DNA of 64,000 nt. It comes from PGYT01 sp963675055 (GTDB lineage: Bacteria > Bacteroidota > Ignavibacteria > Ignavibacteriales > Melioribacteraceae). Positions within the stretch are counted from its first letter, which is position 1, and every line of letters starts with the position of its first letter. The stretch lies in assembly GCA_963675055.2 (NCBI GenBank), contig CAXXJE010000001.1, positions 310,001 through 374,000 on the forward strand. Direction: 5' to 3'. Below are positions 1 to 9,096 of the stretch, piece by piece. The notes beneath the pieces were generated by a model. The model saw only the letters and a list, made by a program, of their open reading frames with translations, was not told the DNA's origin and ran no database searches. The translations under genes and the position numbers were made by a program.

Positions 1-187
1 TTGATTCAACACCAACTGAAATATCCGGTAAATAAGGAGAAATAAAGTTCTTGAAAGAATTAAAATCATTTTTCATATTGCGGTGCAGAAGAATATTTCC
101 GGCTTTATCCATAACACAGATATATTTTGTTTTCCCGTGGAGGTCAACTCCACATACATATTTAGTTGCGATATTAGCTAGTTCCAT
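1..187 (-). CDS. IS110-family transposase, N-terminal part (cut by window edge)
   Basis: Encodes the first 62 residues of a DEDD recombinase, starting MELANIATKYVCGVDLHG with the first catalytic Asp at residue 15, and matching the product of 15838-16893. The start codon follows an AGGAGAACC-type ribosome binding site on the minus strand. Only the RuvC-like N terminus is in the window, so whether this copy is intact cannot be judged. Confidence 0.85.
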   Translation of the reverse strand, partial: MELANIATKYVCGVDLHGKTKYICVMDKAGNILLHRNMKNDFNSFKNFISPYLPDISVGVES

Positions 188-264
188 TTTAGGTTCTCCT
201 TTGGTTTTGATTTGATGTGTGCAAACTCAATTTAATAAATCGGGGAGAACCTTTTCCGTAATAT
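1..264 (-). mobile_element. IS110/IS1111-family element, partial second copy
   Basis: This segment is the same sequence as 16707-16970, the recombinase-start end of the complete element at 15387-16970, and it stops being the same at the CCAGC that follows position 264. The rest of the copy lies outside the window to the left. Like the complete copy it abuts an attC arm, here a different one (CCAGC then TTTTCCACCCGG). Two copies with different flanks confirm the element end. Confidence 0.85.
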
Positions 265-447
265 CCAGCTTTTCCACCCGGCCGCGTTTTCATTGCGGCA
301 TTGTTATGGTCTTGAGTTTTGGTAATAAAAGTAAGCATTGCTTGTAACATTGTTCTATTAAATAAATTATTTAAAATTATTGGCTTTTGTTTTTCATTCG
401 GCATTGTTGCTATGGGCGGACGGGTGAAAAGCAACGCCGTTATATGG
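265..447 (+). other. attC recombination site, left arm interrupted by IS
   Basis: The right arm reads GGCGGACGGGTGAAAAGC then AACGCC and the R' box GTTATAT (439-445). The L'' side CCACCCGGCCGCG (about 275-287) can pair with the right arm. The R'' box lies left of the IS copy outside the window. The arrangement matches the complete sites at 6797 and 9097. Confidence 0.7.
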
Positions 448-487
448 CATAAAATAAATGATTTAGAAATTAATAAATTGTATCACA

Positions 488-1270
488 ATGTATACGCTTG
501 GGAATCAAGACTCAGTTTTAAATTTATTAGAACAACGCAGATTAGATGAAGAGGGTAAATTCATATTACCTTATATTAAAGACAATATGAATATATTGGA
601 TTATGGTTGTGGGCTATCGACTATTTTAGGCGGATTGCATGGAAAATATCCTACAGTTCAAGTCTTTGGAATTGATTTTGATATAGATGTATTAAAGAAA
701 GCATTAAAGAGAAAAAAGATCAGTTACAAAAAAGCTCATACACGTTTTGTTTTAAGTAATGTATTAGAAATACCATTCAATAGTAATTCTTTTGATTTTG
801 CTTTTGGTAACAGTATATTAATGCAACTATCAGACCCGACCAGAGCTATTCAAGAAATTAATAGAACTTTACGCCCAGATGGTATTATTGCAATTAGAGA
901 GCCTGACTATAGTCTTGATGAATATTCCTATGAAGGATCCCTATACAATTTCTGGAACCTATTCTGTGAAATGTTAATCCTTGATGGCGGGAATCCCTAT
1001 ATCGGTTCAAAAATTGAAAATTTACTCACTACAAATGGGTTTTACATTTGCGAATCTAAATTATCAAAAAATGATTATAAAAAATTCCCCACTAATATTT
1101 TTCTAGAATTTGTTAATGAGGCAACATTTATCAACCGCGCATACGATATAGGTATAATTAACAAAGAATTCTTGCTTGGTCTTGGTGAGAGGATACAATT
1201 AGAAATGAACAATCCTAAATTTTACATGAAGCGTGCATATTATGAAATAATTGCAAGGAAAAAAGATTAA
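488..1270 (+). CDS. class I SAM-dependent methyltransferase
   Basis: 260 residues. The Rossmann methyltransferase motif I ILDYGCG (about residues 36-42) is followed by an acidic VFGIDFD strand that would hold the ribose of SAM, then a FDFAFGNSILMQLSD segment typical of motif IV in Methyltransf_11/25 enzymes. Substrate unknown. It is the first gene after the attC R' box at 439 and its stop overlaps the next ATG by one base, so it is translationally coupled to the membrane protein downstream. No strong ribosome binding site is visible. The family call is firm; the role is not. Confidence 0.85.
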   Translation: MYTLGNQDSVLNLLEQRRLDEEGKFILPYIKDNMNILDYGCGLSTILGGLHGKYPTVQVFGIDFDIDVLKKALKRKKISYKKAHTRFVLSNVLEIPFNSNSFDFAFGNSILMQLSDPTRAIQEINRTLRPDGIIAIREPDYSLDEYSYEGSLYNFWNLFCEMLILDGGNPYIGSKIENLLTTNGFYICESKLSKNDYKKFPTNIFLEFVNEATFINRAYDIGIINKEFLLGLGERIQLEMNNPKFYMKRAYYEIIARKKD

Positions 1271-2649
1271 TGTCACAGAACGGAGAAGAAGTTAATTTCA
1301 AAAAATTCATTAAAGAATTCTGGACTCATTATAAGAAACCTATTAAAATCCTATCAGGTTCAATCGGGTTCTTTGCAGGCGTATTAGGTATTCTGAGTTA
1401 TTTTGGTGTTAAAAGTGATGATATTTCTTCAGGTATTACATCATTTATAAAGGAATACTCTTCATTTCTAACACTTTTACTCATCATTATATTTATCATT
1501 ACGGTGATTTTGATTTATATAGAAATTTACAAAAACAAAAAAGCGAAAAAGAGCGGTGTCCCTTTGACAAAAATATCCATTGCTGTTTTTTTCGCTTTTA
1601 TATGCCTAATAATCATGAGTTCGTTAGTTATATCTAGTAGAGATATAGATTTAACCAACATTGATCCTCCTATTAATATTGGCATAGTGTACAACTCTAA
1701 TACTTTAGGAAAAAATGTTTTTGAAGATTATGTAGATGATGAATTTAAGAAAATAAAAGGTCGAGCTGGTGTAGAAATCAATCTGATGTATCACGATTTA
1801 TATAACCAAAGAAATATATTTAATGAAATAGATACATTTGCAATAAACAATAGGATTAAATACTTAATTATTTCATCACGAGTTGATCATGAACCAGTTG
1901 ATAAAATATTATCTCGGGATAAATCAAAATTTTTAACCATTAAACTCCCTCCAATTGATATACCACTTGAATACAAGGACAATGTAGTTGCTATGTACTA
2001 TGCAGCGAGCAGAGAAGTATCGGCTATACTAAGTTTTTTTCATGATAAAGGTATAAGGGATATTATACTAATCCATCCAGATACAAAACACATGAGCGAG
2101 TATGAAAAAGAATTTAAATCTTCATTAAGAATAAACGCAGCACATCATGATATTGATATTAGTCATCATCCCGTTTCGGAAATTGATGAAGTTCAAAGTG
2201 AAATAGAACGGTTTATTCAAAAAAAATCACCAATACCACCAATTGTTTTATTGAGTGATCACCCAGATATCAATAGTCTACTAGCGAATTATTCAGAATT
2301 AGTTCCTTATCTGATATGCTCCTCAAATACTTATAATCAAAAATCATATGGCTTTTTTAATGGTATTGATATCTATTTGCCGTTACCTTGGCCTCAAAAG
2401 ATTACACCTTCTTTACCACATAGGTATAATCTTGTCGTATCTGCAGTAGAATCCGTTACCCAATTAGATAAATTACTCGATAAATCAGCTGTTAGAAATA
2501 ACAGAGAAACAATACGTAATTCACTATTTGAAAATTATCACCAATTTGCCCTCAAGACTACACAGCAATTATTCGGTCAGACTAGGCTAACTAAAACAAA
2601 TTATCCACACTTTATCGTAGATGATTTGGAAATTATTAAAATAGATTAA
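1270..2649 (+). CDS. membrane protein with periplasmic-binding-protein-like domain
   Basis: 459 residues. Hydrophobic segments at about 30-48, 64-86 and 101-123 are followed by a roughly 320-residue domain beginning INIGIVYNSNTLGKNVFEDYV. Its alternating beta/alpha pattern resembles type 1 periplasmic-binding folds (ABC-type substrate-binding or receptor ligand domains). It may be a sensor or a substrate-binding partner of the symporter encoded two genes downstream; that link is inferred only from operon order. The start codon overlaps the upstream stop (TAATG). The fold call rests on pattern, not on a clear signature. Confidence 0.55.
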   Translation: MSQNGEEVNFKKFIKEFWTHYKKPIKILSGSIGFFAGVLGILSYFGVKSDDISSGITSFIKEYSSFLTLLLIIIFIITVILIYIEIYKNKKAKKSGVPLTKISIAVFFAFICLIIMSSLVISSRDIDLTNIDPPINIGIVYNSNTLGKNVFEDYVDDEFKKIKGRAGVEINLMYHDLYNQRNIFNEIDTFAINNRIKYLIISSRVDHEPVDKILSRDKSKFLTIKLPPIDIPLEYKDNVVAMYYAASREVSAILSFFHDKGIRDIILIHPDTKHMSEYEKEFKSSLRINAAHHDIDISHHPVSEIDEVQSEIERFIQKKSPIPPIVLLSDHPDINSLLANYSELVPYLICSSNTYNQKSYGFFNGIDIYLPLPWPQKITPSLPHRYNLVVSAVESVTQLDKLLDKSAVRNNRETIRNSLFENYHQFALKTTQQLFGQTRLTKTNYPHFIVDDLEIIKID

Positions 2650-2671
2650 ATATAAAATGGAGGTAGGTGTG

Positions 2672-2887
2672 ATGAGAAAATCAATTTGGGCCTTTTCTCT
2701 CATCTTTTCTGTTTCAATCGGGTACTTCTCTTTTCTCAGTGATTATACTAGCCAAAAATTATTTCTTGGCATTCCGCTATATTTTTATATGATCTTGATT
2801 CAAACCATTTCTGTATTGGCATTGCTTACTTATGCTGGTCTTAAGAAAGAAATAGAACTAGAATCAAAGGAGGATGACAATGATTGA
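2672..2887 (+). CDS. small two-TM protein, possible symporter accessory subunit
   Basis: 71 residues starting MRKSIWAFSLIF. Two hydrophobic helices (about 5-25 and 32-55) are followed by an acidic lysine/glutamate tail. The start at 2672 is preferred over 2657 because GGAGGT lies six bases before it. It overlaps the start of the sodium:solute symporter gene. A small hydrophobic protein before an SSS-family symporter recalls the YhdT/PanF pairing, so an accessory role is inferred from size, topology and position only. Confidence 0.6.
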   Translation: MRKSIWAFSLIFSVSIGYFSFLSDYTSQKLFLGIPLYFYMILIQTISVLALLTYAGLKKEIELESKEDDND

Positions 2888-4316
2888 GATAATTACTGCA
2901 ATTATTCTACTGATTGTTTTATTTCTTTATGTGGGTTACAAAACTTACAAAGTTCAAGGGGGGTTTTCACCACCTAAAGCCTCAGATTTTTTTACTTGGG
3001 GTGAAGCAACAAGTGGTCTTGTAGGATTTTCCTATGCTGCTTCAATGGTTAGTGTGTTCGTTTTTATTCCATTACCTGGTTTATTTTATACTCATGGCAT
3101 TGGTGGTTGGTTATTCGTTTGTTTACCAGTCATTGCTGGTACTTCAGTTTTATATTGGTTTGCCCCAAAGTACTATAGTCTAGCAAAACAATTAGGCACA
3201 AACAATTACTCACCTTTTGAGACCATAGGTGCTGCTTTTGGTAGTAAACAATTAGGTGGTGTTATTTTTATCCTCTCTGCATTATTTGTAATCCCCTTAA
3301 TATCTATGCAAATTGTAGGATTTGGAAGATTACTTGAAAGCATGTTAGATGTAAATTACTATTTGTCAATTCTTACACTGATTACACTTTTTATTATTTA
3401 TACTCTTTATGCAGGTATGCGGGGTGATGTTGAAACAGATAAGTGGCAAGCGATTGCAATGCTAATAGGTTTAATAGCAGTTGCATGTATTGCAGTTTAT
3501 ATCTTTATTTCTCAAGACAAATCCATCGATCCAGAAGAACTAAATAGCTATTTATCAGTACCTGGTCCGGAGGGTTATTTTACTCCTGAGACACTTATTT
3601 CAATTGGTTTGATCATGGCTTCACTTCCTCTTGTAAATGGTCACTATTTAATGAGGTTCATGATAGCCAAAAACAAAACCGAACTTAGACGTGGAGTTGT
3701 TTCAGCCCCTTGGGTTATTTTTGCATTTTATTCACTTGCTGCGATAATTGGAATTATTGGAATTTTTATTGAACCATCACTTGATTCAGGTGATAAATTG
3801 ACAGGAATATTACTCAGCAAAACTAATGAGCATATTTTAGGTAGTATTCTTTCTGGCATAGTTTTATTCTCATTTATATCTGCATCATTATCCAGCGTTG
3901 ATAGTCAATTTATATCTTTAGGAGCAGGCACCGCAAGAGACATTTTTCAAAATATGCTTAAATACAAATTGAATGATCAAAAGCAAATGTTAGTTGGTCG
4001 GTCAATAATGGCTATAGTAGGTGGGGCGGCAATAATTATTGCGTTTGATCCCCCGCGATTAGTAATTCAATTAAATATTATGGCTGCATCTGGTGTTATG
4101 TTACTACTTCCAACTATCATTGGAGGTGTCTTTTGTCCCTTGAAATATAAAGTCACCGTACCCTTTATAAGCATTGGTAGTGGAATCATTGCGTTTGTGT
4201 TCTTTGCCTTTACTGAAAATGGTAGAGAAATATCAAATTGGAATGCAGGGGTGCTAGCAACAGTAGTTTCAACAACTACATTTTTAATTTCAGCATTAGT
4301 TTTCAGAAAAAAATAG
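2880..4316 (+). CDS. sodium:solute symporter family (SSS) transporter
   Basis: About 478 residues with roughly 13 transmembrane helices, the length and layout of the SSS family (PutP, PanF, SglT). The region FVIPLISMQIVGFGRLLE and the later FISASLSSVDSQFISLGAG resemble the conserved SSS core, including the Ser/Asp-rich helix 8 region. ATG 2880 is chosen because AGGAGG ends six bases upstream; the ATG at 2874 touches the Shine-Dalgarno. It is the last gene of a four-gene cassette. Substrate unknown. Transporters of this size are uncommon integron cargo. Confidence 0.85.
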   Translation: MIEIITAIILLIVLFLYVGYKTYKVQGGFSPPKASDFFTWGEATSGLVGFSYAASMVSVFVFIPLPGLFYTHGIGGWLFVCLPVIAGTSVLYWFAPKYYSLAKQLGTNNYSPFETIGAAFGSKQLGGVIFILSALFVIPLISMQIVGFGRLLESMLDVNYYLSILTLITLFIIYTLYAGMRGDVETDKWQAIAMLIGLIAVACIAVYIFISQDKSIDPEELNSYLSVPGPEGYFTPETLISIGLIMASLPLVNGHYLMRFMIAKNKTELRRGVVSAPWVIFAFYSLAAIIGIIGIFIEPSLDSGDKLTGILLSKTNEHILGSILSGIVLFSFISASLSSVDSQFISLGAGTARDIFQNMLKYKLNDQKQMLVGRSIMAIVGGAAIIIAFDPPRLVIQLNIMAASGVMLLLPTIIGGVFCPLKYKVTVPFISIGSGIIAFVFFAFTENGREISNWNAGVLATVVSTTTFLISALVFRKK

Positions 4317-4328
4317 TTGTTGATAAAC

Positions 4329-4352
4329 GCCATATAAGTATAGTTATATGGC
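4329..4352 (+). other. collapsed attC (fused cassette boundary)
   Basis: GCCATATAA and TTATATGGC face each other across six bases. They equal the outer ends of a full attC (start as at 6797, R' as at 439) with everything between removed. This explains why the first cassette has no complete attC at its end. A simple hairpin or terminator is the alternative, but there is no U-run. Confidence 0.55.
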
Positions 4353-4378
4353 AAGTATTATTCTATTCAAGGTGAAAT

Positions 4379-6787
4379 ATGATTCATAAAATAGAAAGGA
4401 TTACTTCTGTTGGTAAGTTTAGAAATTATGTTGCATCTGGGGATGTTTCATTTCGAAAACTAACTTTAATTTACGCCGATAATGGAAGTGGGAAAACAAC
4501 ATTAGCCTCAATTTTTAGAAGTCTCGGTTCAAATTCACCGAGCTCACTAGTTGGGCGCACATCTACCAACTCTACTGCACCACAAAGTGCCCAAATACGA
4601 CAAAGAGATTCAAGTGGGGCTGATATTTACAATACACTAAGGACAGCGGGCTGGTCAAATTCAATTCCTGAAATAGAAGTATTTGATATACATTTTATTA
4701 ACAACAACGTTCATTCGGGTTTTGAAATCACAGATGACCATAAGAAAAAACTACATCAATTCGTCATTGGTGCTCAAGGTGTCGGTATTCAAAGACAAAT
4801 CGAAACGAATAAAAGTAATAAATCCACAACTAGACAATTAATATCAGAATTAGAAAATCAAATTATTCAAGAAGTGGGCAATGGGCTAGAAATAGCAAAT
4901 TTATCAACATTTTTGAGTTTAGAACCAACGGCTGCAGAAGATATTGACAATAGGATAACTGTTGCCGAGACTGAATTATCTAATTCAAGAGCAAATGCAC
5001 TTATACAAACCTTGAATTTGTTTGAAGAACTTACTCCTTTACTACATCCATTTATTTATGATGAAACAATTACTGATTTAGAAACTGATCTAGGTATTAT
5101 TGACAATGAAGTACTTGCCACAATTTACAAGGAGCATTTTGAAGATCTCCACTCAAATAATATGCTTCAGCCGGAAAATTGGATAAAACAAGGATTCGAA
5201 TATTACGAATCAGTAAGAAATCAATTAAATTCTTCTGAGACAGAAACAAACGTCGAATGTCCATTTTGCAAGCAAAGTATAAATGATAGTTTAGATATAA
5301 TCAAATCTTACTCATTAAAATTCAACCTGACTTTAAACCAGCTTATTGAGCGGCTTCAAGCAAAAAAACAGACTTTGGGTAATTATAACATTGAAATGAG
5401 GACTGAAAACTTAGCAAAATCCATTGCATCAAATACTGGACTTTCTGATACTTGGAGAAATCACATTCAACTTGAAGAATTAACAGACCAAATAAGCCAG
5501 AGACTAGACAGTTTTAAAGAAAACTTTAAGAATATTAATGATACAATTAATGAAAAATGTGGTAATCCATCAGCCGCTATAGAATCATTGAATGTTCAAA
5601 CCTTTAGAGAGAATGTTAATGAGATAAATGAGTTAATAGGTACTTATAATGTCGTTGTAGGAAACAACAACAATAATATTAGAACGCTAAAAGCCTCGAT
5701 AAAAAGTGTATCTCAAGCGGAAACAGAATTGTCAGAATTAAACAGAATAAAAAAGAGATTTGAGCCAACTACATTAACTCTTTGCAGTGATCAAGCCACA
5801 CAGAAAAGTAATTTAAGAACATATGATCGTACTTATACGCAATTGGTAGAGCAACAAGAAACAACAGCAAATACCTTTTTTACTACATATGGAACTAGGA
5901 TTAACCATTACCTTTCTGCCATTTTTAGAACTCCATTTCAGATTACAAATGTAGAACATATTAGACCGCTAGGCAGAGCAACAATTAGCAAGATATCTTA
6001 TCAGTTGACGATCGATAATTTACCTATATCCTTTGACAATGATCAATCACTATGTATAAAAGACTGTTTGAGTGAAGGAGATAAGAGTACAATAGCTCTA
6101 TCTTTTTTCTTGGCAAAATTAGATATTGAAACAAACATAAATAACAAGATTATAATTTTCGATGATCCACTTTCTAGCTTAGATAGCAATAGACGCTATC
6201 ATACTGTTTTACAATTAAGGAATTTACTTGCTAGAGTAGAACAATTAATTGTTCTAAGTCATAACGATCATTTCCTTTTTGACCTATACAAAGAAATTCC
6301 GGCGGGTGAAAGGAAGTCATTGAGGTTAACAGAAAATTTTACAGATAATTCATCTATGATTGAATCGTTAGATTTGGAAACGCTGGTTGAAATTGATTAC
6401 TATAAGCACATAAAAGAACTTGAAGAATTCTTACGCCATAGTGATATATCTCAAAAAGAAAGAATACTTGGATTGTTGAGAAATGTCTTGGAGGCACACA
6501 TTCAATTTAAGTTTTATCGCCAAATCGTTGGTATACCCCAAAATAGCAGAACTTTCGGCAATCTTATTACTGAACTCGTTAATCAAAATGTAGTTTTTCG
6601 TGATAATGCGAATGCGACCGATATTATCGAGAAACTGAGGCTAATTAATGCTATCTCCTGCAAACCTCATCACGGTGAACCAATCCCAGATTATACAACA
6701 ATTGGAGTTGATCCAGCGACTATTTCGGTTCCAGAATTGGTTGGATTTGTAAGAGATGCACTTTCTTTAATAGACGATCGAATATAA
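4379..6787 (+). CDS. AAA_13/SMC-like ATPase with CxxC hook, RloC/PrrC-like
   Basis: 802 residues. Walker A ADNGSGKTT is at residues 33-41. Long helical arms are split at the middle by CPFC (C294, C297), as in a zinc hook. The ABC signature LSEGDKS is near 564, Walker B KIIIFDDPLSSLD near 591-604, and the H-loop VLSHNDH near 628. This is the architecture of RloC and related AAA_13 ATPases that act in phage defence. The C-terminal part (RNVLEAHIQFKF, then ISCKPHHGEP) has Arg, Glu and His that could form a nuclease centre; the anticodon-nuclease assignment is only a possibility. It starts after AAGGTGAAAT and is alone in its cassette. Confidence 0.75.
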   Translation: MIHKIERITSVGKFRNYVASGDVSFRKLTLIYADNGSGKTTLASIFRSLGSNSPSSLVGRTSTNSTAPQSAQIRQRDSSGADIYNTLRTAGWSNSIPEIEVFDIHFINNNVHSGFEITDDHKKKLHQFVIGAQGVGIQRQIETNKSNKSTTRQLISELENQIIQEVGNGLEIANLSTFLSLEPTAAEDIDNRITVAETELSNSRANALIQTLNLFEELTPLLHPFIYDETITDLETDLGIIDNEVLATIYKEHFEDLHSNNMLQPENWIKQGFEYYESVRNQLNSSETETNVECPFCKQSINDSLDIIKSYSLKFNLTLNQLIERLQAKKQTLGNYNIEMRTENLAKSIASNTGLSDTWRNHIQLEELTDQISQRLDSFKENFKNINDTINEKCGNPSAAIESLNVQTFRENVNEINELIGTYNVVVGNNNNNIRTLKASIKSVSQAETELSELNRIKKRFEPTTLTLCSDQATQKSNLRTYDRTYTQLVEQQETTANTFFTTYGTRINHYLSAIFRTPFQITNVEHIRPLGRATISKISYQLTIDNLPISFDNDQSLCIKDCLSEGDKSTIALSFFLAKLDIETNINNKIIIFDDPLSSLDSNRRYHTVLQLRNLLARVEQLIVLSHNDHFLFDLYKEIPAGERKSLRLTENFTDNSSMIESLDLETLVEIDYYKHIKELEEFLRHSDISQKERILGLLRNVLEAHIQFKFYRQIVGIPQNSRTFGNLITELVNQNVVFRDNANATDIIEKLRLINAISCKPHHGEPIPDYTTIGVDPATISVPELVGFVRDALSLIDDRI

Positions 6788-6796
6788 CAATGAGAT

Positions 6797-7025
6797 GCCA
6801 TATAACAAGCAAATCAACCGGACGCCGTTTTTAGTTTGGTGATTTTGCCGTTCTTTAAATTCGTAATTAATTAAACATTGCTTTCGAGTGATGACTATTT
6901 TTATAAATTCTTGCAAACTGCGATTGCAGCTCAAATTAATCACAGTTTGCTAATTTTACTGGTGTGTGCTTTTAATTTGCTCCGCTGTTTTGGGTCGCCG
7001 GTTATTTGCAACGCCGTTAGGTGCC
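6797..7025 (+). other. attC recombination site
   Basis: Starts GCCATATAAC, the reverse complement of the cassette starts at 4343 and 439. L'' follows as AACCGGACGCC. The right arm GTCGCCGGTTATTTGCAACGCC ends in the R' box GTTAGGT (7016-7022). The two arms pair as in a bottom-strand attC hairpin. About 229 bp long. Confidence 0.85.
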
Positions 7026-7044
7026 ATAAATTGGAGGTCAATAA

Positions 7045-7275
7045 ATGAGAGAAAATATTGAGATTAAAGGAATAAGAGATTCAGATATTGATGCTTTCTT
7101 AGAAAAGTTTGGAGAACTTGAAAATTTCATTCAGGGCAAAATAAAATGTAATTGTTGTGCTGAACCAATTAGTATGGCTAACCTTGGTGGATTTATAATC
7201 AAGAATAATAGACTCGTAATATTTTGTAATCACACAGATTGTTTAGAATATGGAGATAATTCTAATGAGTGCTGA
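7045..7275 (+). CDS. small zinc-binding protein (CxCC...CxxxxC)
   Basis: 76 residues. A CNCC motif near 35-38 and a later CNHTDC (about 62-67) could form one zinc site. No known family is recognised. GGAGG lies seven bases before the ATG. Its last 11 bases overlap the start of the S1-domain gene, so the two genes share one cassette and are probably co-translated. A partner role for the downstream protein is inferred from this coupling alone. Confidence 0.6.
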   Translation: MRENIEIKGIRDSDIDAFLEKFGELENFIQGKIKCNCCAEPISMANLGGFIIKNNRLVIFCNHTDCLEYGDNSNEC

Positions 7276-9094
7276 GGATTTAAAAGTATTTCTTCAAATA
7301 CTTGAAGATTATGGCATTATAGGAATATTAATATTGATACTTTTCTATCTTGTCGCGTTTCCAGAAAAAGCGGAAAAATTAAAGATATTGGTTTTATCAC
7401 CAACCTATAAATTATTTAAGTGGGGGTCTAAGCAATATATAAGCACAAAAATATCTTCCCATTCTACGGAATTTATTAGGAGACACCTCAAACCTTTCAT
7501 GCCACATTTAGCTGATTTTAGGATAAGTATAAAATGGATTACCTCTGACTCAGAAGCAATCCTTAAAGAGAATAATACATTGATTCTAAGGTTGCAGGAA
7601 ACCAATGACCAGACTAGAAATACATTAGCAGCCACTAGAATTGCTTTACCAAAAGTTATTTGTCCTAACTTACGCAGTAACATTAAAGAATATGCAGGTA
7701 CAGCAATTGATCTTACAATTTTGAAAAAAATGGCTGACAAACTTGGAAAATATGCGGGCCCTATCTATCAGAAATATTTTTTACTTCCAGAACTAGAACA
7801 AAATACAAAAGCCGCAAAATTAATTACCAAATTATTAGCTATTGATAAAATTGGCATATTTATAGCAATATTCTTAGAAGAGCTAGAAAATTATGGTTCT
7901 TTTTTGTACTCCAAAGGAATCTTAGAGGATAGAACTGATGAAGTTGTTCAATTCTTAGAGTTTCTTGTTCCATTTGCTGAAAGAGAGGTTGGAGAAGAAA
8001 TTCAACTTGATTATAATTCACAAGATATAGCATTATCAATCATTCTATTAGCAAAAAGTATTAAAGCAGAAACTCAAGGTGTTGCACCTTATGTAAAGAG
8101 AATAAAAAAATATGCTAGTCTTGGGTACGAATCTATTTACATATATGCATATTCTCCCGCTAGGGATTTTCTTTCGAGATTGGTAAACTCTATTGAAGGC
8201 GATAATTACGCAATTATTGACAAAAGAGTAAAACTTGAGCTACATAATGACAATGAACCAGAATTGCCAGGAATTGCTGAACTGGTAAAACTGCGAACTG
8301 TTAAATTGTATGATAGTAGTTTTATTGAAGATCGTTTGGCTTCCGTTTCATTAAAAGAGGGGGATGTAGTTGAAGGTACAATAATAGATGTTTCACATTC
8401 AAACTGTATGGTTGATATAAAAGGTGTTACAGCAATTATTCTATTAAAGGACTGCTCATGGTATTCAAACAAATCTTGCCACAATTTATTCAAAGTAGGT
8501 GATACAAGTAACTTTTTTTTAAAGTCAATTAATAAAGATATTAACCGCGTATACTTAAGCAGGAAGTTCCCCGAAGATAATCCTTTGACTAAATATGAGC
8601 TTCCGCCGCTAAACACAATAATTAATGTTCGAATAAGTGAAGAAATTAAAAATAATTTAATAGCGCGTTTTAATGAATTAGAAATAACAATTCCCTTTCG
8701 TGAAATCTCATGGCTGCCTGAATTTAACTCATTAGATAATTTTATAAATGAACAAGTACAAGTAAAGATAATTAATGTGTCCGTTGACGATGAGAAAATT
8801 ATTGGTAGTATACGTCAAGCAATTGAGGATCCATGGCCACAGCTACAGCAGGATCTCAAGAAAGGAAAGGAATATATAGGTGAGGTTGTAGAAATGACAG
8901 GAACTATTGTTAAAGTTGTTACTCCTGATGGATTGCCAGGTTTTATAATAAAAGAGTCTATGGAAAAAGCTGGTTATGAGTATAAAAATTATTTACAAAC
9001 GTTTGTAAAGGGGCAAAAACTTGAAGTCGTAGTCTCAAAAGTGTTTAAAAACAGAAGGACCATCAGATTCGAATTAAAAAGAAACATCAAGTAA
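7265..9094 (+). CDS. membrane-anchored protein with S1-type RNA-binding repeats
   Basis: About 609 residues. One hydrophobic helix at about 16-36 anchors the N terminus. A helical middle region (about 60-340) has no recognised family. The C-terminal third shows S1/OB-type repeats: EGDVVEGTIIDVS... near 364, a diverged copy near 440-515, and KGKEYIGEVVEMTG near 533-545, preceded by DPWPQLQQ as in ribosomal protein S1. ATG 7265 is chosen because GGAG lies nine bases upstream. RNA binding at the inner membrane is inferred; a defence or stress role fits its cassette setting but is not shown. Confidence 0.65.
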   Translation: MSAEDLKVFLQILEDYGIIGILILILFYLVAFPEKAEKLKILVLSPTYKLFKWGSKQYISTKISSHSTEFIRRHLKPFMPHLADFRISIKWITSDSEAILKENNTLILRLQETNDQTRNTLAATRIALPKVICPNLRSNIKEYAGTAIDLTILKKMADKLGKYAGPIYQKYFLLPELEQNTKAAKLITKLLAIDKIGIFIAIFLEELENYGSFLYSKGILEDRTDEVVQFLEFLVPFAEREVGEEIQLDYNSQDIALSIILLAKSIKAETQGVAPYVKRIKKYASLGYESIYIYAYSPARDFLSRLVNSIEGDNYAIIDKRVKLELHNDNEPELPGIAELVKLRTVKLYDSSFIEDRLASVSLKEGDVVEGTIIDVSHSNCMVDIKGVTAIILLKDCSWYSNKSCHNLFKVGDTSNFFLKSINKDINRVYLSRKFPEDNPLTKYELPPLNTIINVRISEEIKNNLIARFNELEITIPFREISWLPEFNSLDNFINEQVQVKIINVSVDDEKIIGSIRQAIEDPWPQLQQDLKKGKEYIGEVVEMTGTIVKVVTPDGLPGFIIKESMEKAGYEYKNYLQTFVKGQKLEVVVSKVFKNRRTIRFELKRNIK

Positions 9095-9096
9095 TT

